The notes under the pieces were generated by a model. That model did no database searches and was not told where the DNA came from. It worked only from the letters and a program-made list of their open reading frames with translations. Positions 8,294 to 15,914 of a stretch of 47,068 bases of DNA are shown here, piece by piece (position 1 is the stretch's first letter; every line of letters starts with the position of its first letter). The position numbers were made by a program, and so were the translations under genes. Source of the DNA: DATLFI01 sp035524895 (GTDB taxonomy: Bacteria; Acidobacteriota; Thermoanaerobaculia; Multivoradales; Multivoraceae); the NCBI GenBank assembly GCA_035524895.1, contig DATLFI010000217.1, positions 1 through 47,068 of the forward strand. Reading direction: 5' to 3'.

Positions 8294-9046
8294 ATGAACG
8301 ACCAGGCTCATCTCGGCGAACCCACCCCGGCCGAGCTCACCGAAGGACCGACCGAGCGGACCCCTGCCGCGCGACCTCGCCGATGGTCCATCTACATCGA
8401 GCGCGCGCTCTGGCTGGTGGCGACTCTCGCGCTCGGCGTGGCGGGGCTCGCCTACGCGGATGCCGCCCTGTACCAGAGCCGCCATCGTGACATCGACTTC
8501 TCGGGTGACGCCGCTACACGGGCCGTCGCCGCGATGCCTGCGAGCGACGAGCCACGGCTCGTGATTCCCATTGCCGATGTTGCGCCGGACGCGGGCACGC
8601 CGATCGCAAGGATCGACGTTCCGAGACTCCGGCTCACCGCCATGGTCGCGGAAGGCATCACGTCCTCGGTCCTGCGCAGAGCCGTGGGACGAGTGCCCGG
8701 TAGTGCGCTCCCCGGACAGGCCGACAACATCGTGCTCGCGGCCCATCGCGACACGTTCTTCCGACCGCTCGAGGGCATCGAGGCCGGCGACCTGGTGGTG
8801 CTCGAGAGCGCTGCCGGGCGCGACGAGTACGTGGTCGAGTGGACGGCGATCGTGGAGCCGGACGACGTCTCGGTGGCCGAGGCAGTCGGCTACCCGGCGC
8901 TCACTCTCGTAACTTGCTACCCCTTCTACTTCGTCGGCGACGCCCCACAGCGGTTCATCGTGAGGGCACGGCACCGCGACGACCTGGTTGCAGGCTCGGC
9001 TCGAACCGAACCGTCTCAGCAGCCAGCTGGAGCGACCGGCGGCTGA
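8294..9046 (+). CDS. class D-type sortase
   Basis: A 250-residue membrane-anchored transpeptidase of the sortase family. Seen: a cytoplasmic Pro-rich N-terminus, one transmembrane helix (about residues 36-56), and the sortase barrel with IARIDVPRL, the catalytic His151 in LAAHRDTFF, Cys208 in TLVTCYPF and Arg220 in PQRFIVRA. The TLVTCYPFYFVGDAPQRF spacing is that of class D/E enzymes. In Gram-positives these join sorting-signal proteins to peptidoglycan or pili; in Gram-negatives their role is poorly defined. No LPxTG-like sorting signal with a C-terminal hydrophobic helix and basic tail was found in the window, so no substrate is identified. A Tat-exported dipeptidase begins 22 bases downstream, probably in the same transcript. 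Confidence 0.92.
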   Translation: MNDQAHLGEPTPAELTEGPTERTPAARPRRWSIYIERALWLVATLALGVAGLAYADAALYQSRHRDIDFSGDAATRAVAAMPASDEPRLVIPIADVAPDAGTPIARIDVPRLRLTAMVAEGITSSVLRRAVGRVPGSALPGQADNIVLAAHRDTFFRPLEGIEAGDLVVLESAAGRDEYVVEWTAIVEPDDVSVAEAVGYPALTLVTCYPFYFVGDAPQRFIVRARHRDDLVAGSARTEPSQQPAGATGG

Positions 9047-9068
9047 CCCGCTGGCGGGCGTCCTCACC

Positions 9069-10316
9069 GTGCCTCCGGTCGATCGCAGGCAGTTCCTGCG
9101 AGCCGGGGCGCTGGTTGGCTTCCAGATCGTGGCCGGGCCTGCCGTGCATCGAGGTCGTTGCCGGCTCCTCGCACAACCTTCCGTCGAGGTGTCGACGCGA
9201 GCCGTCGACATCGTCCTCGGCGGCACGGTCATCGACATGCTCGGTCTCCTCACCCTCGACTGGGACAAGCTGTTCCGTTGGCAGCGCAATCCCGTCTCCT
9301 TCCTCGAAACCGATTTCCGCGCGCTGGAATCCGCCGCCGTCAACATCTTCCATCCCGCGGTCGAGACCGGAGCCGTCGACGCGTGGACGGGTGCCCGACG
9401 GTGGCTCCAAGGTTGGGACGCCCTGCTCGCATCGCAGCCCTGCTTTCTTGCGCGCATCGGCTCGATCCACGATTTGTTGCAGCAGCCCAAGATGGGAAAG
9501 GTCGGGGTGCTCGTCGGCTTCCAGAACTCGACTCACTTCCGGACGACCGACGACGTCGCCGCCTTCCACGACCTCGGCCAGCAGGTGTCGCAGCTCACCT
9601 ACAACGGATCCAACGCGCTCGGCAGCGGGTGTCGAGTGGCGCGCGACGGCGGCCTCACCGAGTTCGGCACCGCGGTGGTGGCCGCGATGGGCGAGGTCGG
9701 CATGGCGATCGACGTGTCTCATTGCGGCGAGCGCACCAGCATCGAGACCATCGGCGCATCACGCAAGCCGGTGTTGATCACCCACTCCAACTGCCGCTCT
9801 CTCGTGCCGGGCCAGGTGCGCTGCAAATCCGACCGGGTGATCCGTCTGATGGCGGCTGGCGGTGGCGTGATGGGCATCACCGCGGTCCGAGCCTTCGTGA
9901 GCTCCCGCGGCACAGCGACAATCGACGACTGGCTCGATCACTTCGACCACGTCGCACGACTGGTGGGCGTGGAACACGTGGGGCTGGGAAGCGATGTCGA
10001 CATCGACGGCCTGGTGCCGGGGACCACGCAGCCAAACCCCACGTACGCGATCCGTGGCCTGACGCATCGCGTTCGGGTGTTTCAGCTCGCTGACGGACTC
10101 CTTCGCCGCGGTTACTCGAACGCCGATGTGGGGCTCGTGCTGGGCCACAACTTCCGCCGGGTGCTCATGCAGATCTGGCCCGACGATTCCTGGTCGCCGG
10201 TCGCCGAGCGAGAGACACAGCGAGATCCGTTCTGTCCAGCAGCACGACCACCGGATCCCCTCGGCCGCGCCGGGCAGGAACCTACGCCTCGGGCACTCGA
10301 GCCAGCACCGCCGTAG
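9069..10316 (+). CDS. membrane dipeptidase (peptidase M19), Tat-exported
   Basis: A 415-residue M19-family dipeptidase. The GTG start gives an N-terminus with the twin-arginine motif DRRQFLRAG followed by a hydrophobic segment, so Tat export is likely. The open frame extends back to a TTG at 8988, overlapping the sortase, but the Tat motif favours 9069. Seen family features: GFQNSTHF, QLTYNGSNALGSGC, GLTEFG, MAIDVSHCGERT and the ITHSNCRSL block, whose two His residues match the last two zinc ligands. The usual N-terminal HxD zinc motif is absent (VIDMLGLLTLDW) and the bridging Glu position is Gln in GFQN. This resembles a GFQN-type subfamily I recall rather than random decay. The substrate is probably an L,D- or other dipeptide; not established. 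Confidence 0.85.
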   Translation: MPPVDRRQFLRAGALVGFQIVAGPAVHRGRCRLLAQPSVEVSTRAVDIVLGGTVIDMLGLLTLDWDKLFRWQRNPVSFLETDFRALESAAVNIFHPAVETGAVDAWTGARRWLQGWDALLASQPCFLARIGSIHDLLQQPKMGKVGVLVGFQNSTHFRTTDDVAAFHDLGQQVSQLTYNGSNALGSGCRVARDGGLTEFGTAVVAAMGEVGMAIDVSHCGERTSIETIGASRKPVLITHSNCRSLVPGQVRCKSDRVIRLMAAGGGVMGITAVRAFVSSRGTATIDDWLDHFDHVARLVGVEHVGLGSDVDIDGLVPGTTQPNPTYAIRGLTHRVRVFQLADGLLRRGYSNADVGLVLGHNFRRVLMQIWPDDSWSPVAERETQRDPFCPAARPPDPLGRAGQEPTPRALEPAPP

Positions 10317-10472
10317 GCGACACCAAGCGCCCGACGGTGATGTCGTCGTCGGTGTGCGACTCGCCGTCGGGTCCCGAGCTGAGGAGGTGCACGGCTGCCT
10401 TGACCTGGATTCCTGCCGCGGCTCCTCCGCACGGCACCGGGACATCACGGCTCGGCGACGAGATAGGCTCGG

Positions 10473-11309
10473 GTGTCGACTGCCCCATGTCGGAGCCACC
10501 GCTTGCCGCACGATCCCCGTGACCCTCATCGATTCCTCCGAAGGCTGGCGCCGGTCGCGCTCCTGGTCCTGGTGTCGGGAGCGATCGGAGCGCAGGAGTC
10601 ACAGTCACGGCCTACCTCCGAGCTGGTAACCCCGGCGACCCCCATCGAGGAGTCCTCCCGACTGGCACCGCTCTGCGCCGGACCCGCGTTGTTGGTGACG
10701 CGCGCAGGCGAGACCATCCAGACCGCGCGCGGCTTCGAGATCGAGGGAACGCGCGTCCGCTATCACTCCGAGAGCGGCACCCTGGTCGCTGTGCGACGCT
10801 CGGAGATCGACGCCGTCGCCACGCAGGCGGCCGAACGCATCAGGTGCGCCGGCGTCATCGACGACGAGCCTTCGGCTCGAGGCGCCGGCGATCCTACGCG
10901 GGGCCAGCGAACGGGGACCCCCCGGCCCGACCCGGTCGGCGAGGCGATCGATGCCCTCGTCGAGCTAGGCGTCGGCAGAGCAAAGCTCGAAGCGCTTGCG
11001 AAGGATCCGCCCGCCTTCCGCGCAGCCATCGACGCGGTGGTCGCGGTGGCAGTCGAGCTCGAGCGCCGGACCCGCGAGATCGAACGGTCCTACCGCCTCG
11101 ACACGGTCGGCGGTATGGTCGCGGCAGCGCCTGCGTACCGCGAGCTCTCCGCGTTCGTGCGCGAGACGGCGCAACGGGAGCCCGAAGGGCGCATTCGCGG
11201 GGTGCTCGAAGATCTCGCCATAGCGTTCGACGAGGTAGCGCTCCTCGCCTCAGAGGAGCCGGAACGCGCGATCGAGGCCTTTCGAAGACAGGCTCCTGCG
11301 CAGCCCTGA
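10473..11309 (+). CDS. hypothetical secreted protein
   Basis: A protein of up to 278 residues, not recognised. A basic N-terminus is followed by a signal-like hydrophobic core (LAPVALLVLVSGAIGAQ, about residues 25-41). Residues about 75-115 (VTRAGETIQTARGFEIEG, then VRYHSESGTLVAVRRSEID) resemble a short beta-rich motif seen in other acidobacterial secreted proteins where a 'keyword, edge strand, seVd' pattern recurs. The rest is predicted helical with many Arg, Glu and Ala. Start choice is uncertain: GTG at 10473 or TTG at 10503, the latter preceded by GGAG at a seven-base distance. No function can be assigned. Confidence 0.55.
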   Translation: MSTAPCRSHRLPHDPRDPHRFLRRLAPVALLVLVSGAIGAQESQSRPTSELVTPATPIEESSRLAPLCAGPALLVTRAGETIQTARGFEIEGTRVRYHSESGTLVAVRRSEIDAVATQAAERIRCAGVIDDEPSARGAGDPTRGQRTGTPRPDPVGEAIDALVELGVGRAKLEALAKDPPAFRAAIDAVVAVAVELERRTREIERSYRLDTVGGMVAAAPAYRELSAFVRETAQREPEGRIRGVLEDLAIAFDEVALLASEEPERAIEAFRRQAPAQP

Positions 11310-11359
11310 CCCTGCCGGCGGCGACCTGTCTCGATCGCTCGCTTGCGCGCGGCGAATCG

Positions 11360-11875
11360 TCAGGAGTTGCGCGCGAGCGTGGCTCGCGCGCGCGCAAGCA
11401 GGCCATCGATCCGCGCCAGCCGGGACGGCACGTCGTGGGGAATGCCGCCACCCAGGACCGTCGACTCGAACGTTTGCGTCGCATCTTGAAGCAACGACAT
11501 GGCATCGGCCGCGATGACGCACGCCTCCGCGTCGCAACGGCATTCGCGCATGGCCCTCTCGACCTTCAGTCTGGTCAGGCGCATCGCCTCGCGCCAGTTC
11601 AACTGGGCATGCGCGCGGTCCAGGCTCTTTGCTTTGTCGCGAAAATCGTCGACGGCGCGTTGCGCCTGCGCCACACACGCCAGCGCTGCGGGATTACCGG
11701 TCTCGTAGTCGGTTGCGGTAGGTCGACCGTCGCTGCCACCCATCCGCTCGCGAGCCCACGGCCAGCCGTACGCGGCCACGCCGTACACTACGACCGCGAG
11801 TACCGCGAGTCGCAGCCACCGCCTTTGGTGCCCTCTCCGGCGCGACGAGATCCTGGGCGAAGTGGACCGGTGCAT
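11360..11875 (-). CDS. hypothetical membrane-anchored protein
   Basis: A 171-residue protein, not recognised. A strongly basic N-terminus (SSRRRGHQRRW) precedes one transmembrane helix (about residues 21-40), so the remainder probably faces the periplasm. The soluble part is helical and contains Cys residues at a CRCDAEAC cluster. A GAGGT sequence lies six bases before the ATG. A TATAAG hexamer on this strand (11903-11908) lies about 30 bases upstream and could be a -10 element, but no clear -35 box is seen. It is convergent with the preceding unknown gene. Confidence 0.6.
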   Translation of the reverse strand: MHRSTSPRISSRRRGHQRRWLRLAVLAVVVYGVAAYGWPWARERMGGSDGRPTATDYETGNPAALACVAQAQRAVDDFRDKAKSLDRAHAQLNWREAMRLTRLKVERAMRECRCDAEACVIAADAMSLLQDATQTFESTVLGGGIPHDVPSRLARIDGLLARARATLARNS

Positions 11876-12089
11876 GCATGGACCTCAGATTCAGCGATAC
11901 CTTATACTCTCTGCCCGCGAGAGCGGTGAGCGCCCAGGATATCGGGGGCCTACGCGGACAGAGGGGTCCCGAGCTCTTCCCCGAAGTAGTCGCCTTTCCA
12001 GAGTCCGACAGCGCGAACAGCTCCCGTAGAAGATTCCGGCGGTCGGAATCGTCCAAGAACTGTCGTGCCGCAAGGGCTCGGCGTACTAA

Positions 12090-12114
12090 TGCACGTTACT
12101 GCACGTTACGTGCA
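12090..12114 (+). promoter_or_regulatory. tandem 10-base repeat and palindrome upstream of RRM gene
   Basis: TGCACGTTAC occurs twice in tandem (12090-12099 and 12100-12109), and the second copy continues into GTGCA so that GCACGT-T-ACGTGC (12101-12113) is a near-perfect palindrome. It ends 20 bases before the RRM start codon, in the right place for an operator or a leader hairpin. Confidence 0.45.
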
Positions 12115-12133
12115 AGAGATGTAGAGAACGGAC

Positions 12134-12424
12134 ATGAAGAAGATCTACGTGGGCAACTTGCCCTTCAGCGCGACCGAAGACGAGCTTCGTGACCTCTTTT
12201 CCCAGCACGGCAGCGTCGAGAGCGTGAGCCTCATCAACGACCGCGAGACGGGTCGGCCCCGCGGCTTCGGTTTCGTCGAGATGCCGGACGACGCGGCCCA
12301 GGCAGCCATTCGCGCGCTGGACGGCACCGACCTAGGTGGCCGCACGCTGCGCATCAACGAGGCGCGGCCGCGTACCGAAGGCGGTGGTGGCGGCGGCAGC
12401 TACCAGAAGCGCGACCGCTGGTAG
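12134..12424 (+). CDS. RRM-domain RNA-binding protein
   Basis: A 96-residue single-RRM protein. RNP2 is KIYVGNLPF (residues 3-11) and RNP1 is RPRGFGFVEM (about residues 41-50), both with the aromatic residues that stack on RNA bases. The domain ends near ALDGTDLGGRTLRINEA, and a short Gly-rich and basic tail follows. Bacterial proteins of this type are cold- or stress-linked RNA chaperones; the target is unknown. The leader contains the tandem repeat at 12090-12114, and a factor-independent terminator candidate follows at 12567. A second RRM protein lies at 24.7-25.1 kb. Confidence 0.9.
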   Translation: MKKIYVGNLPFSATEDELRDLFSQHGSVESVSLINDRETGRPRGFGFVEMPDDAAQAAIRALDGTDLGGRTLRINEARPRTEGGGGGGSYQKRDRW

Positions 12425-12566
12425 CGCGAACGAGCGCCTCCGCGGTCTCGGGCAACCGGCGGCGCTACGATCCCGCGGTCCCGTCTCCCCTGGTGACAGG
12501 CTGAAGCGCTGGCTTCTCCCGCTCTCTCGAGTTCCTCCGGGCTCATCGAAGGCCCGCGACTTCGCC

Positions 12567-12588
12567 AGGCCCTCCCTCGGGAGGGCCT
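12567..12588 (+). terminator. rho-independent terminator candidate
   Basis: AGGCCCTCCC and GGGAGGGCCT are exact reverse complements separated by two bases, followed by CTCTGTTTCTGT. The U content is modest but the stem is perfect, and it lies between the RRM gene and the oxygenase. Confidence 0.65.
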
Positions 12589-12649
12589 CTCTGTTTCTGT
12601 CCATGCCGACGGCGCTCGACTACGATGACGCGTCAGGGGGTGCACCACC

Positions 12650-13765
12650 ATGTCCACCACCAGTGATCTCGACCACGTCCCGGTGGTCGACTTGGCGCCT
12701 CTAAGGTCGGGCAGCGATCCCAAGACCGTCGCCGAAGCGCTCGGCCGCGCCTGCCGCGCGCACGGCTTCTTCTACATTCGCGGTCACGGCGTCGACGAGG
12801 ACCTGCAGTCGCGTCTCGAGTCATCCGCACGCGAGCTCTTTGCTCTGCCGCTCGAGCGCAAGATGTCGATCCGCATGGCGCGCGGGGGTCGAGCGTGGCG
12901 CGGCTACTTCCCGCTCGGAGCCGAGCTCACCTCCGGCAAGCCCGACCAGAAGGAGGGCATCTACTTCGGCGCCGAGCTGCAGGAGGATCACCCCGCGGTC
13001 GCAGCTGGAACGCCGCTCCACGGTCACAACCTGTTTCCCGACGAGCTTCCCGCACTGCGCGAAGCCGTGCTCGGCTACCTCGAAGCCCTCACCGCGCTGG
13101 GTCAGGAGCTGATGTCTGGCATCGCGCTCAGCCTCGGCCTGCCCGCGACCCACTTCCGCGATGGTCTCACCCGGGAGCCGCTGGTGCTCTTTCGCATCTT
13201 CCACTACCCGAGCGTCGCGGCGACCGAGTCCACGGCACCCTCGATCGCGCACGCCAAGGACGGCGTGCCGTGGGGCGTCGGCGAGCACACCGACTACGGG
13301 CTCTTGACCATCCTCCGCCAGGATCAGGTTGGCGGGCTACAGGTGAAGACGCCGCGCGGCTGGATCGATGCGGCGCCGATCCCCGGCACCTTCGTCTGCA
13401 ACATCGGCGACATGCTCGACCGCATGACCGGCGGGCTCTACCGCTCTACCCCCCACCGCGTCCTCAACACCAGCGGCCGGTCGCGCCTGTCGTTTCCGTT
13501 CTTCTTCGACCCCGGCTTCGACGCCGAGGTGCGCCCGATCGACACGGGAGCGAAGGCCATCGAGGATCGCGACCAGCGCTGGGACCACGCCAGCGTCCAC
13601 GAGTGGCGCGGCACATACGGCGACTACCTGCTGGCGAAGGTGTCGAAGGTGTTCCCGGAGCTCGAAAGGAAGGCGCTGGGAAGAGTGGAGTCGAACCTCA
13701 CCGCAGCGACGACGAGGACCACGACGATGGCGGGCTGCGCGCCGCGGCGCGCGGTTCCTGGATGA
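12650..13765 (+). CDS. 2-oxoglutarate/Fe(II)-dependent oxygenase, isopenicillin N synthase-like
   Basis: A 371-residue non-heme iron oxygenase. The N-terminal DIOX_N-type segment is seen (VPVVDLAPL, then ACRAHGFFYIRGHGV). The catalytic core has HTDYG (His213, Asp215) and STPHRVL (His269), giving the Fe(II) facial triad, and GRSRLSFPFFF with the Arg-x-Ser that binds 2-oxoglutarate. Family members hydroxylate or cyclise small molecules; the substrate is not evident. The C-terminal 25 residues (Thr/Arg-rich) look unlike the family and may be a neutral extension. The gene is convergent with the DUF3604 gene, with a 44-base gap. Confidence 0.9.
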   Translation: MSTTSDLDHVPVVDLAPLRSGSDPKTVAEALGRACRAHGFFYIRGHGVDEDLQSRLESSARELFALPLERKMSIRMARGGRAWRGYFPLGAELTSGKPDQKEGIYFGAELQEDHPAVAAGTPLHGHNLFPDELPALREAVLGYLEALTALGQELMSGIALSLGLPATHFRDGLTREPLVLFRIFHYPSVAATESTAPSIAHAKDGVPWGVGEHTDYGLLTILRQDQVGGLQVKTPRGWIDAAPIPGTFVCNIGDMLDRMTGGLYRSTPHRVLNTSGRSRLSFPFFFDPGFDAEVRPIDTGAKAIEDRDQRWDHASVHEWRGTYGDYLLAKVSKVFPELERKALGRVESNLTAATTRTTTMAGCAPRRAVPG

Positions 13766-13809
13766 AGCTCTCGCCTCTGGCTCGTCTGCCCTCGACGAGC
13801 TCGTGGGCG

Positions 13810-15720
13810 CTATTCGGTTGGGGTGTACCAGATGGGCGACGACCAGGCGCGTTCCTGGATGGTCTTTGCCAGTCCGGGCGCGGGTTCGACGCCGGCGCGG
13901 ATGGCGTCCCAGGTCGACCAGCGGCAGGTGGGGTTTTCGAGCACGCGTACGTAGTAGAGAGAGCGTTGCGCGGCGTCGAAGTCGGGGTCGGTCCAGAGCG
14001 TGCGCAGCTCGGCGGCGCCGAGGCCTTCGCTGACGCTGCAGTCGGCGAGGTCGACCGCGGCGCCGTTGTCGGGACAGCGGTGCGTGGTCGCGTCAGGCGT
14101 ACCGCGGTCCGAGCACGCAACGTCGTAGACCCGCTCCTGCGCCTTGCCGTCCTCGACCCAGCCCTTGACCACCTGGAGGCGCTGCAACGCGGCGCTGTTC
14201 GGATCGCGCGTCGCCCAGACCAGGAAGCGCGGCGCGCTCGTCGCGCTGGCGGCTGGGCCGAGCTCGCCACCCATCGGCACGCCAGACTCGTACGCCTTCG
14301 CGACCATCTCGCGGTCGTCGGCAAGCCCGTCGGGGAAAGAGAAGCCGCCGAAGAAGCGCACGCGCATGCGCGGCCCGGAAGTCGCGAACGTCTCCTTGCG
14401 TCGCAACGCGTCATAGAGCGACTCGCGCGTGTTCTCCTCGGCCCAGACGCCTGCGAGCCCCGAGGCTCCCCAGAGGTCGTAGTAGGTGTCGGCATACTCG
14501 CTGCCGTCGGGAAGCGGCTCGTCGAGCGGCACCGAGCCGCGACGCTGCGGCGTGGCGTCGAGCGAGCCGATCTTGCTGAAGTAGTTGTCCTCCTCCACGG
14601 GTCCGGCGGCGTTGTGCGTGTCGCTCGCGCCGATGAGGCCGAAGCGGAACGGGTTGAAGCCCTCGGCCTCTTCATACTCGAGACCGTGGAGCAGCGCCTC
14701 GCGCACGTAGCTCCCGGGCACGTCGCTCGGGATGTTGGTGGCGATGCGGTAGGGGAAGATCTCGAAGTCTGCCCACTCGTCGTTCGGCGACAGCATCGGG
14801 TGGGTCTCCGAGGTGCCCTTGACCTGCGTGATCTCGACCAGCGGCTCGTTGCGCATGCGCAAGGCCGCGTAGTCGGCATCGAACGCGCCGCCCTCGAACT
14901 TGGCGAGCTTGAACATCTGGCCGTTGCTGCCGTTCGAGTTGTGCGGGATGGCCAACGCTTCGATGCCCTCGGCGCGCCGCGCGTCGAGCCAGGCCCACAG
15001 CTCCTCGGGGTTCTGCGAGTCGAGCGAGCTGAACGGCAGGTCCGGAACCCGGGTGCCGCGGAAGATCACGTTGCGGTGGAGGTTCTGCGACTCGGGCGGC
15101 GACGTGTACTCGTAGCCGACGAAGGTCGTGAACTCTCCGGGCTCGTAGTGTCGCTCGGCCGCCGCGACCGTTTCCTGCCATGCCGACTGGCCCACTTCGG
15201 GAACGTCGAGCTCGGGCAGCTTCTTGCCCAAGCGTAGGGAGGTAGCGACCGACTGGAACGCCTCCCGGATGGTCATGCCCGTCTCGCCGCGGAGCTGACG
15301 CGCCAGCTCGAGCTGGTAGAGCGGGCTCTCCGGGTCGCTCATTGCCGGCAGCGCTCCGAGGTACTCCGCGTGGTCGGTGACCGCGAGGAAGTCGAGCGGC
15401 CCGCTGGAAAGCCGGATCTGGTACCCACCCGCGTGCTCGATCGCCTCGCCCTTGGCGAAACGGTAAGCGTCGTCGGGTGTTGCGCGGACCGCGAAGATGA
15501 AGGCGTCGAAGGAGTAGCGCGTGTGGACGTGGAGGTCACCGAAGTAGGCGTTGCGCAGCGGGTTCGGCGCACCTATCGCACCTTCTGCCGTCGTGGAGGC
15601 GCCCTCGGCCCCGGGCGCGGACGATTCTTCGCGGCCGCAGGCACCGATCCAGGTGGTCGCGGCCAAGGCCAGAAGGAATGTGCTGCGCGCGGCCGCAGAC
15701 GTCAGGCAACGTCGGTTCAT
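13810..15720 (-). CDS. DUF3604-domain lipoprotein
   Basis: A 636-residue protein of the DUF3604 family. The ATG at 15720 is chosen because GGAGG lies seven bases upstream and the resulting N-terminus is a signal with lipobox WIGAC (Cys27); the frame runs 25 codons further without support. Family hallmarks are visible: AYFGDLHVHTRYSFDAF near residue 58 with PHP-like His residues, LDFLAVTDHAEYLG, FVGYEYT, IPHNSN, and FGLIGASDTHN, all candidate metal-site residues. A C-terminal beta-rich part ends with SSPIWYTPTE. The family is related to PHP metal-dependent hydrolases and is frequent in marine and soil bacteria; the reaction is not established. Confidence 0.9.
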   Translation of the reverse strand: MNRRCLTSAAARSTFLLALAATTWIGACGREESSAPGAEGASTTAEGAIGAPNPLRNAYFGDLHVHTRYSFDAFIFAVRATPDDAYRFAKGEAIEHAGGYQIRLSSGPLDFLAVTDHAEYLGALPAMSDPESPLYQLELARQLRGETGMTIREAFQSVATSLRLGKKLPELDVPEVGQSAWQETVAAAERHYEPGEFTTFVGYEYTSPPESQNLHRNVIFRGTRVPDLPFSSLDSQNPEELWAWLDARRAEGIEALAIPHNSNGSNGQMFKLAKFEGGAFDADYAALRMRNEPLVEITQVKGTSETHPMLSPNDEWADFEIFPYRIATNIPSDVPGSYVREALLHGLEYEEAEGFNPFRFGLIGASDTHNAAGPVEEDNYFSKIGSLDATPQRRGSVPLDEPLPDGSEYADTYYDLWGASGLAGVWAEENTRESLYDALRRKETFATSGPRMRVRFFGGFSFPDGLADDREMVAKAYESGVPMGGELGPAASATSAPRFLVWATRDPNSAALQRLQVVKGWVEDGKAQERVYDVACSDRGTPDATTHRCPDNGAAVDLADCSVSEGLGAAELRTLWTDPDFDAAQRSLYYVRVLENPTCRWSTWDAIRAGVEPAPGLAKTIQERAWSSPIWYTPTE

Positions 15721-15793
15721 GGAGTGCCTCCGAGAGCGAGCCAGGGGCGTACCGCCGCATGATCGCACGCCAGCCTCCTCCGCGGGAACGGGC

Positions 15794-15877
15794 ACCCGGT
15801 CCTCACCGGGACAGACACGGGCGCGTATCGTGCCGATCGAGGGTTCGACCCTCGGTCGGCACGGTGTCGCACACCGT
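15794..15877 (-). terminator. cluster of strong hairpins between helicase and DUF3604 genes
   Basis: The core is a 15-base-pair stem (15830-15844 with 15848-15862, a single G-U pair, three-base loop). It is flanked by ACGGTGT/ACACCGT (15861-15877) and CCCGGT/ACCGGG near 15795-15810. On the minus strand this follows the RhlE stop codon directly, so it is best read as its terminator. No U-run is present. Confidence 0.5.
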
Positions 15878-15914
15878 CTGCTGTGGCCCGCGGCGGGGCT
15901 GCGGACCGGTCCCG

